Positions 1 through 5,258 of a stretch of 6,680 bases of DNA are shown piece after piece. This stretch comes from a bacterium. Lineage in GTDB: Bacteria > UBA9089 > UBA9088 > JAGUXG01. Within the stretch, counting starts at the first letter, position 1. Each line of letters begins with the position of its first letter. Both the position numbers and the translations under genes were made by a program. The notes below the pieces were generated by a model. That model saw nothing but the letters and a program-made list of their open reading frames with translations, had not been told where the DNA came from and did no database searches. The stretch lies in contig JASEHO010000085.1 of the NCBI GenBank assembly GCA_030018505.1, forward strand, positions 1 through 6,680. The letters are read 5' to 3'.

Positions 1-81
1 TTAATTGATAATTGCTAATTGATAATTTTACATTGAATTCCCTTTTTACCTGATTGTTGCTTCAGGTGGCTAAACTGTTAC
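1..81 (-). repeat. MITE-like palindromic repeat, copy 1 (partial)
   Basis: The reverse complement of this stretch matches 6592-6671 almost base for base: about six mismatches and one single-base gap over 81 bp. Both begin GTAAC..TTTAGCCA, continue through AGCAACAATCAGGTAAAA and a GAATTCAATGTAAAATTA block, and end in CAATTAGCAATTATCAATTA. It also resembles the complete copy at 3750-3919. The terminal GTTAC lies at 77-81, 13 bp past the stop codon of the minus-strand membrane-protein gene, so the element sits at the 3' end of that gene. The other half lies outside the window. No protein is encoded in it. Whether it works as a hairpin terminator for the minus-strand gene is inference. Confidence 0.8.
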
Positions 82-94
82 TACAAAGGACGAT

Positions 95-2599
95 TTATTT
101 TGGTGTATATCCCATAGCCCCAAGCATCTGACGGGCATAGATATTCCCTGGGTCATATTGCAGGCTTCTCTTGCATTCATTAGCAGCTTTTGCCAATTCT
201 CCTTTCCCGTAATAGATAGTTGCCAGATTATTTCTGGTGCTTATATCATTTGGGGCAAGCTTCAAAACCTCCTGGCATTGGATGATACACTCATCCCACA
301 TCTTAAGATGATAGTAAATAAGGGAGAGTCTGATCCTTACATCCTTTAGATTAACATTTGTTCCTGTATATTCTTTGGGTATCTCTATCATCCTCTCCCA
401 GCAGGCTTTTGCCTCCTTCTCCTTTCCTCTGTCCATATAGAGATAGCCAAGCGTCTCCAAATACTCAGGGTTATCGGGTCTGAAGTTTACAGCCTTTTCA
501 AGGTAATTGCTTGCCTCCTCAAGTCTTCTCTCGTCCTTTAAGATAACACCAATATAATGGTAGGATGGCCCATATAACGGGTCCATCTCTATCGCCTTCT
601 TGTAAGCCCAAACAGCCAACTTTGTTGCATTCTCACCACCCTTAAGGTAATACCCAGTTCCTAAGGAATGCCAGAGAGAGGCGCTTGGTTCAGCATATCT
701 TAATGCCTGTCTTATAAGTCTAATGGCTTCATCTTTCTCCTCAATCCTTCCTCCCATAAGGCGTATCTTAACTAAGGGCTGATAGTAGCTCTCCTCAAAT
801 GGACACCAAAAGATAGCCTTCTTATAATATTGAGAAGCTATATCAGGATATTTGGACTCTTCATAGACCCGGCCTGTCCTAAAAGAAACATCAGCTATAA
901 ATGCCGGGATAAGGAGACCGACAGAGATTACGGAGAATATGATAAAAACCACAGAAACCATCCAAAAAGCCTCTTTTTTTTGGACAGAGACCTCCTTTAG
1001 TCTTCCAGCAATTCCGCCAATTATACCTAATCCTAAAAAGGAGAGAGAGGTTATAGTCGTTGCCCCAAAGCTCATCTGGTTCTGAACAATGTATGCTACT
1101 TGCAGACTGAGTAAGCTGGCTATCAGAATTTTTTCTTTTACAGATGAACTCTTCATAAACCGTATCCCAATAACAAAGAGAATGACAAATATGGCATAAT
1201 AGAGAATCATACCAGGGATTCCAAAGTTCACAGCCATATCCAATACCTCATTGTGTGCCCTGTTTGTTCCAGAATGCTCTGAATATGTCCTAACAAATGA
1301 AACATCTCTATACTTTGGATAGACCATACCTAAGGTGTCTGGGCCTATTCCAAAGAGCGGATAATCTTTCGCTATCTTGGCGCAGGCTTTCCACATCATT
1401 ATCCTTATCTTGGCTGAGCCACCAAAAGGATCTGCTGCCTTATCCTCTACATTCTCCATAATCTCTACAACTGGAAGCACATCTTTCTTGGGCATTCTAT
1501 CTAACATCTCATTATAAAATCTTCTGGCAGTAGAAGAGCTGGGGTCTATATTACAGGCTATGGTCATCAATATACCAATAATGGTTATTGTGACAAGACC
1601 CTTCTTTCTTTTGAATGTGCTTGGTGCTATTCCCTGCTCGCTAATAATACGGTCAAAGAAGCTCCATAAAACTTTCAGTTTAGCCTCTAATCTTTGATAT
1701 AGAGGGTTTTCTCTGATAAGCAAGCCAATTAAAGGGCCAAAAAAGAGAAGACCAAAAAACAGCCCTCCAATACCCAAGCCCAAGGGGTTATTTGCTGAAA
1801 GAAACTTGACAATAAGAAAAGAGGCTATTCCAAAAATGATAGAGACCCCTCCATAATAAAGGATTGAGAACCTAAAGCCAACAAGAAACAAAGAGAAAAG
1901 CCAGGAGGCAAAAAAGTATCCGACGAATGTTGCCCTGGTGTTGGCAAACAAAAAGGAGAGGTAGCAAAGTAGAAAGGAGACTGCATACCAAAGCCTTCTT
2001 CTGGGCCTTTCTTCAGTAAGATACATAAATAAGGCTATGGGCAGAACCATTGAAAGCCAGGCAGCATAAAAAACAGGGTTGCCAAAGGTTGAGTGTATCC
2101 TTGTCCAGGCTCCACCTGACCACTGGTATGGGTCCCTTCCCAGCCTCTGGATGAAGCCATAGAGCATAGCAAATAGGTTGGAGAAAAGAACAGTATCTAT
2201 TATCCAGGAGACAGCATCCTTCCTCTTCTTGACTAAAATTTGGGTGATAAAGAAGAGAAGGATATAGCAGGTTATGGTAAAAAGCCCCTGGTAGCGGTTA
2301 TATGTGCCAATTAAAGATGTATAAGGACGAACAGAGAAGATAGTGGAGAGTATTGCCAAAAGAAAGAGGATAATGAGAGGAAGATTAAGGGGGCTATGAA
2401 CAAAGGGATAGCTCCTGTTTTTGTTCAAACTTAGGACCCACAGGATGAGAATGCCTGAGAGAAAAGATCTCTGAATACCTATTTTTGTTAGGTCAACACT
2501 GTTTACTGGAACAAGAAAGATGAGTGGCACAATAAAGATAATAAGAAGGTATAGCCAAAAGATCCCATTTTCAAAAAATTTATCCCCTCTCTTTCTCAT
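95..2599 (-). CDS. O-antigen ligase/polymerase-like membrane protein with C-terminal TPR array
   Basis: The 834-residue protein is probably an inner-membrane glycan ligase or polymerase of the WaaL/Wzy (O-antigen ligase, Wzy_C) superfamily, which transfers or links lipid-carried oligosaccharides on the outer face of the membrane. A basic N-terminus (MRKRGDK) precedes roughly 13-15 hydrophobic segments between residues 13 and 570. Family-type motifs are GTYNRYQG (98-105), the STFGNP region (170-175), TRATFVG (221-227, candidate essential Arg222), DYPLFGIGPDT (412-422) and RAHNEVLD (447-454, candidate catalytic His449) in the large loop before the last membrane segments. From about 572 to 820 there are five to six TPR-like repeats, for example around 641-674, 678-709, 711-740, 752-785 and 786-819; these usually bind partner proteins. 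The start is the only plausible ATG before the first membrane segment; it has no Shine-Dalgarno sequence but has a near-perfect promoter just upstream. The gene is divergent from argC. The substrate (O-antigen, exopolysaccharide or protein glycosylation) cannot be told from sequence. Confidence 0.85.
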   Translation of the reverse strand: MRKRGDKFFENGIFWLYLLIIFIVPLIFLVPVNSVDLTKIGIQRSFLSGILILWVLSLNKNRSYPFVHSPLNLPLIILFLLAILSTIFSVRPYTSLIGTYNRYQGLFTITCYILLFFITQILVKKRKDAVSWIIDTVLFSNLFAMLYGFIQRLGRDPYQWSGGAWTRIHSTFGNPVFYAAWLSMVLPIALFMYLTEERPRRRLWYAVSFLLCYLSFLFANTRATFVGYFFASWLFSLFLVGFRFSILYYGGVSIIFGIASFLIVKFLSANNPLGLGIGGLFFGLLFFGPLIGLLIRENPLYQRLEAKLKVLWSFFDRIISEQGIAPSTFKRKKGLVTITIIGILMTIACNIDPSSSTARRFYNEMLDRMPKKDVLPVVEIMENVEDKAADPFGGSAKIRIMMWKACAKIAKDYPLFGIGPDTLGMVYPKYRDVSFVRTYSEHSGTNRAHNEVLDMAVNFGIPGMILYYAIFVILFVIGIRFMKSSSVKEKILIASLLSLQVAYIVQNQMSFGATTITSLSFLGLGIIGGIAGRLKEVSVQKKEAFWMVSVVFIIFSVISVGLLIPAFIADVSFRTGRVYEESKYPDIASQYYKKAIFWCPFEESYYQPLVKIRLMGGRIEEKDEAIRLIRQALRYAEPSASLWHSLGTGYYLKGGENATKLAVWAYKKAIEMDPLYGPSYHYIGVILKDERRLEEASNYLEKAVNFRPDNPEYLETLGYLYMDRGKEKEAKACWERMIEIPKEYTGTNVNLKDVRIRLSLIYYHLKMWDECIIQCQEVLKLAPNDISTRNNLATIYYGKGELAKAANECKRSLQYDPGNIYARQMLGAMGYTPK

Positions 2600-2607
2600 A
2601 AGAAGAG

Positions 2608-2637
2608 ATTATAAACCCAAACCTCTCTTTCTGTCAA
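2608..2637 (-). promoter_or_regulatory. Consensus sigma70 promoter of the ligase-like gene, probably leaderless
   Basis: Read on the minus strand, a perfect TTGACA (-35, plus-strand positions 2632-2637) is followed by an 18-bp spacer and a perfect TATAAT (-10, plus-strand positions 2608-2613). Only eight bases separate the -10 box from the ATG, whose A is at 2599. Transcription normally starts about 7 bases after the -10, so the start point should fall within 0-4 bases of the start codon. The upstream bases CTCTTCTT contain no Shine-Dalgarno sequence, which fits a leaderless mRNA. Confidence 0.75.
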
Positions 2638-2652
2638 AATTTAGATTTTGAC
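2633..2652. promoter_or_regulatory. Perfect 8+8-bp palindrome between divergent promoters, candidate operator
   Basis: GTCAAAAT (2633-2640) and ATTTTGAC (2645-2652) are perfect inverted copies around a 4-bp spacer, TTAG. The left arm covers most of the -35 box of the minus-strand promoter, and the right arm ends 7 bp before the argC -35 box. A dimeric regulator bound here would cover one promoter and touch the other. It does not match the TGAAT..ATTCA core of known ArgR/AhrC boxes, so the regulator is unknown. Part of the symmetry may come simply from two facing TTGAC-type -35 sequences. Confidence 0.45.
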
Positions 2653-2659
2653 CTTTTTC

Positions 2660-2686
2660 TTGACACACCCCTTTCTTTGCTATACT
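2660..2686 (+). promoter_or_regulatory. argC promoter with extended -10, probably near-leaderless
   Basis: A perfect TTGACA (2660-2665) is followed by a 15-bp spacer and TATACT (2681-2686). The spacer ends in TGC, giving an extended -10 (TGnTATACT) that would offset the short spacing. An alternative -10, TACTAT (2683-2688), has 17-bp spacing but a weaker match. Either choice puts the transcription start about 0-6 bases before the argC ATG at 2698. There is no Shine-Dalgarno sequence between the -10 and the ATG (ATTTTATATAA). Confidence 0.65.
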
Positions 2687-2697
2687 ATTTTATATAA

Positions 2698-3693
2698 ATG
2701 ATAAAGGTGGCTTTAATTGGAGCAACAGGTTACACAGGAAGAGAGCTAATAAGAAGGCTCCTGCGGCATAGGGAGGTAGAGATAAGGCATCTCTCTGCCA
2801 TTACGGAGAAGGAAGAGCCTATCTCGTCTATCTTTCCTTCTCTATCCTCTAACCTTATCCTTCGAAGCACAATGAGGGTGGAGGAGGTGGCTGAGTGTGA
2901 GGTTGTCTTTCTTTGTCTGCCACACAAGGTTTCAATGGAGTATGTCCCCTCCCTTCTGGATTTTGGGAATAGAGTGATTGACCTATCTGCAGATTTCAGA
3001 TTAAAGGACCCGAGTGTCTATGAAGAGTGGTATGGAGAAAGACACGCGGCTTTCATTTTGTTAAAAGAGTCTGTCTATGGGCTACCTGAGCTATATCGCC
3101 GAGAGATTAAAGAGGCAAATCTTATTGCTAACCCTGGTTGCTACCCAACATCCTGTTTATTGGGTCTTGCCCCGCTTATAAAGAACAGACTAATAGATCT
3201 CACCTCAATTGTGATTGATGCCAAGTCTGGTGTTTCAGGTGCAGGTAGAAACCCATCTTTACCTACTCATTTTCCAGAGGCAAATGAAGGTTGCAAGGCT
3301 TATTCCTTGTTCACACATAGACATATTCCAGAGATAGAGCAGGAGTTATCAGGAATAGCTGGGGAAAGGGTGGCTGTTACCTTTGTTCCACACTTAGTTC
3401 CAATGGATTGTGGTATGCTTTCAACCATTTATCTAAGACTTCAAAAGGAAACAGACCTTATTGGGCTTTATAAAGATTTTTATAATGGAGAGCCGTTTAT
3501 TAGAATAATGAATGAGCCTCCTGTTACAAAGGATACAACAGGCACAAACCTATGCCTTATCCATCCAAAAAGCGAAGGAAAAAGAGCTGTTATTCTCTCA
3601 GCTATTGATAACCTGATAAAGGGCGCATCTGGTCAGGCTGTCCAGAATATGAACATTATGTTCTCGTTTCCAGAAACAGAGGGGCTTCTGTAA
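2698..3693 (+). CDS. argC: N-acetyl-gamma-glutamyl-phosphate reductase
   Basis: The 331-residue cytosolic enzyme carries out the NADPH-dependent reduction of N-acetylglutamyl 5-phosphate to N-acetylglutamate 5-semialdehyde, the third step of arginine biosynthesis. The N-terminal Rossmann motif GATGYTGREL (8-17) binds the cofactor. The catalytic cysteine is Cys148 in NPGCYPT (145-151) and the catalytic histidine is His209 in HRHIPEI (207-213). Other family signatures are DLSADFRL (95-102), YGLPELYR (127-134), SGVSGAGR (177-184), PHLVPMDCGML (231-241) and KGASGQAVQNMN (308-319). The length is close to other type-1 ArgC proteins, and all key residues are present. The start is secure, because MIKVALIGATGYTG is the usual N-terminus of the family, although no ribosome binding site precedes it. 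It is followed by argJ in the usual argC-argJ order, but 242 bp with an inserted repeat separates them. Confidence 0.97.
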   Translation: MIKVALIGATGYTGRELIRRLLRHREVEIRHLSAITEKEEPISSIFPSLSSNLILRSTMRVEEVAECEVVFLCLPHKVSMEYVPSLLDFGNRVIDLSADFRLKDPSVYEEWYGERHAAFILLKESVYGLPELYRREIKEANLIANPGCYPTSCLLGLAPLIKNRLIDLTSIVIDAKSGVSGAGRNPSLPTHFPEANEGCKAYSLFTHRHIPEIEQELSGIAGERVAVTFVPHLVPMDCGMLSTIYLRLQKETDLIGLYKDFYNGEPFIRIMNEPPVTKDTTGTNLCLIHPKSEGKRAVILSAIDNLIKGASGQAVQNMNIMFSFPETEGLL

Positions 3694-3716
3694 AGTGAAA
3701 AGTGAAAAGTTAAAAG
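3691..3716 (+). repeat. Short tandem GTGAAAA-type repeat after argC
   Basis: Right after (and including) the argC stop codon, the sequence runs TAAAGTGAAAAGTGAAAAGT and on into TAAAAG, so AGTGAAA occurs twice in tandem (3694-3700 and 3701-3707), followed by a degenerate third unit. A similar AAAGTGAAA run recurs inside the palindromic element at about 3768-3776. It is a low-complexity purine stretch with no visible hairpin. No function is inferred. Confidence 0.5.
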
Positions 3717-3749
3717 GCAGAGGAGGCACAAAAGAAAATCTAAAATTTA

Positions 3750-3919
3750 GTAACTATTTACCCATCTAAAAGTGAAACAACAACCATGTAAAGAGAATTC
3801 ATTGCAAAATTATCAATTAGCAATTATCAATTAGCTTTTGAAGAAGAGGAACAATTTTAAGATGCTAATTGCTAATTTTACATTTTACATTGAACTTCTT
3901 CAGATGAGTAAAGTGTTAC
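3750..3919 (+). repeat. MITE-like palindromic repeat, copy 2 (complete)
   Basis: This 170-bp element is bounded by imperfect terminal inverted repeats: GTAACTATTTACCCATCT at 3750-3767, and the inverted form of GTAACACTTTACTCATCT at 3902-3919 (15 of 18 positions match). The ends may extend a few bases further out. Inside, CAATTAGC (3828-3835) and GCTAATTG (3864-3871) form a second inverted pair around a 28-base loop, and the arms between are partly complementary, so the whole element could fold into a long imperfect hairpin. Its left half matches 6592-6680 and the inverse of 1-81. It encodes no transposase or credible ORF, so a non-autonomous miniature transposable element is the best fit. No clear target-site duplication is visible. 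It ends 16 bp before the argJ start codon. Confidence 0.75.
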
Positions 3920-3935
3920 AAAGTTTACAATCTAA

Positions 3936-5078
3936 ATGAAAGGATTATTATCTGTCCAGGGAATAAAGTGTGGTGGGATACATTGTGGGATAAAAAAGAA
4001 GAATAAGGACCTTGCCCTTATTTATTCAGAAACACCTTGTGAGTGGGCAGGTTGTTTTACCACAAACAGGGTAAAGGCTGCCAGTATTATAGTCAACAAG
4101 AAAAGATTGAAAGACAAGGTTCAAGCTATAGTTATAAACTCAGGGATTGCCAACTCAGGGACAGGCCAAAGGGGGATTTTGGATGCAAAAAGGATGTGTC
4201 AGATTGCCAGTTCTTGTTTCAATATTTCAGAAGGGTCTGTTCTCTGTGCTTCAACCGGAAAGATTGGAGAGCCACTTCCTATGGAAAGGATTGTCAAAGG
4301 AATAAAAAGATTGGCCAAGAAGATTGATAAAGGATTAAGCATAGATGCAGCCTCAGCCATTATGACCACAGATACGAAGCCAAAGGAAACAGAGATAGAC
4401 CTGGGAGATTGCAGGCTTGCCGGGATAGCTAAGGGCGCGGGAATGATTGCTCCAAATATGGCGACAATGCTCAGTTTTATCGTCACAGATGCCCAGATTG
4501 AAAGGGATACCTTGAGGTCTATCCTGAAGGATGTAGTCAACCAGACATTCAACAGAATAACTATAGATGGTGATACATCTACGAATGATATGGTGGCTCT
4601 TTTAGCCAATGGATTGGCTGGTCCTCCTGATTTAGCTAAGTTCAAAGATGGCTTATTCTCTGTCTGTGCTTGTCTTGCCAGAAAGATAATAGAGGATGCA
4701 GAGGGAGGGACAAAGGTTGTGCGGGTTGTTGTCTCTGGGGCAAAGAGCATTATAATGGCAGAGAAGGTAGCTAAGGCTGTCGCCAACTCAAATTTAACCA
4801 AATCTGCTCTTTGGGGCCAGATACCGCCTGCAGGAAGAATTCTTTGTGCCTGCGGTTATTCAGGGGCAAGGCTCAATCCAAAGAAGATAGATATATGGCT
4901 CAACCAATTCCTTGTGGTTAAAGATGGAGCGGTTATTAAGTTTTCTGAAAGTAGGGTGAAAAGCTCTTTGGCTTCTTCTGAGATAGAGATAAAGATAGAC
5001 TTACGAGCAGGAAAGGAATCAGTGGCATCTCTCTTCTCGGACCTATCCCCAGAATATGTGAGAATTAATGCAGGATGA
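3936..5078 (+). CDS. argJ: Glutamate N-acetyltransferase (ornithine acetyltransferase), shortened C-terminus
   Basis: The 380-residue enzyme transfers acetyl from N-acetylornithine to glutamate, recycling the acetyl group in arginine synthesis; some family members also use acetyl-CoA. The precursor cleaves itself into two chains before the nucleophile Thr177, in KGAGMIAPNMATML (166-179). Other signatures are FTTNRVKAA (41-49), the oxyanion-hole region STGKIGEPLPM (106-116, with Lys109 where Val is usual), NRITIDGDTSTND (206-218) and EDAEGGTK (253-260). Glu256 is the probable active-site acid. The C-terminus reads EYVRINAG and then TGA. Relatives normally continue after the conserved Asn (here Asn378) with about five residues of the type A-x-Y-x-[ST], which contribute to substrate binding, so this copy lacks the last few. 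The start cannot lie further upstream because an in-frame TAA (3933-3935) directly precedes the ATG. There is no Shine-Dalgarno sequence. Whether it is mono- or bifunctional cannot be told. Confidence 0.95.
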   Translation: MKGLLSVQGIKCGGIHCGIKKKNKDLALIYSETPCEWAGCFTTNRVKAASIIVNKKRLKDKVQAIVINSGIANSGTGQRGILDAKRMCQIASSCFNISEGSVLCASTGKIGEPLPMERIVKGIKRLAKKIDKGLSIDAASAIMTTDTKPKETEIDLGDCRLAGIAKGAGMIAPNMATMLSFIVTDAQIERDTLRSILKDVVNQTFNRITIDGDTSTNDMVALLANGLAGPPDLAKFKDGLFSVCACLARKIIEDAEGGTKVVRVVVSGAKSIIMAEKVAKAVANSNLTKSALWGQIPPAGRILCACGYSGARLNPKKIDIWLNQFLVVKDGAVIKFSESRVKSSLASSEIEIKIDLRAGKESVASLFSDLSPEYVRINAG

Positions 5079-5095
5079 AGTTATTATACCGAAGA

Positions 5096-5149
5096 TATAA
5101 CAGTCCTTACCAAAAAAATAGGGAATAAAAGGGGAGACAGGATTCAAGG
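5096..5149 (+). repeat. Intergenic repeat family 2, copy A
   Basis: This stretch matches 6501-6555. The shared core runs from CAG, through a CTTAC/TTTAC variant and a run of A, to ATAGGGAATAAAA, then GGGG and ACAGGATTCAAGG, with a few substitutions and short indels. It begins 17 bp after the argJ stop. The other copy begins 15 bp after the stop of the pilus ATPase gene. Placement just after stop codons is the only functional hint; it has no clear hairpin of its own. Confidence 0.75.
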
Positions 5150-5214
5150 GTTCAAGTGTTAATAATCTTACCTTCTTTTCGATCCCTTGACCCCTCTACC
5201 CTTGAACCCTTTTT
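5146..5214 (+). other. Inverted repeat with trailing T-run downstream of argJ, possible weak terminator
   Basis: AAGGGTTCAAG (5146-5156) is the exact inverse of CTTGAACCCTT (5201-5211), which runs into five T's (5210-5214). The arms are 11 bp but the loop is about 44 bases, unlike a compact intrinsic terminator. CCCTTGAC (5184-5191) and CCCTTGAA (5199-5206) form a short direct repeat within it. The structure lies between argJ and the pilus ATPase gene and could end argJ transcription weakly, or be one more dispersed repeat. Confidence 0.4.
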
Positions 5215-5244
5215 AGACTTAAGTTGATTTATTCTCGGCATAAA

Positions 5245-5250
5245 TAAGGA
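5245..5250 (+). promoter_or_regulatory. Shine-Dalgarno site of the pilus ATPase gene
   Basis: TAAGGA lies eight bases before the ATG at 5259, a good position for pairing with 16S rRNA. It supports this start codon and contrasts with the other three genes in the window, which have no such site. I found no convincing -35/-10 pair upstream in the 180-bp spacer. Confidence 0.7.
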
Positions 5251-5258
5251 AAAATAAT

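Noticed and set aside
2633..2652. Palindrome as a classical ARG box for ArgR/AhrC
   Set aside because: It is near argC and of similar size, but lacks the TGAAT..ATTCA core of described ARG boxes.
2689..2697. Archaeal TATA box (TTTATATAA) before argC
   Set aside because: It abuts the ATG instead of lying about 25 bp before a start point, and the region has bacterial -35/-10 elements on both strands. The pilus ATPase and ligase-like genes are also bacterial.
3811..3835. CAATTAGC/CAATTATC runs as a CRISPR array or replication iterons
   Set aside because: The units are only 7-8 bp, have no unique spacers, occur in all three palindromic elements and are part of their hairpin arms.
4199..4801. 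200-codon open frame on the minus strand opposite argJ
   Set aside because: It lies wholly within argJ, which has strong family motifs in its own frame. The antisense translation shows no recognisable domain and has no promoter or ribosome site, so it is a reading-frame shadow.
5076..5078. TGA reassigned as a sense codon in argJ
   Set aside because: Apart from this terminal TGA no gene in the window has an in-frame TGA, and all Trp and Gly positions use standard codons. One TGA near the natural end of the protein is no evidence for a variant code.
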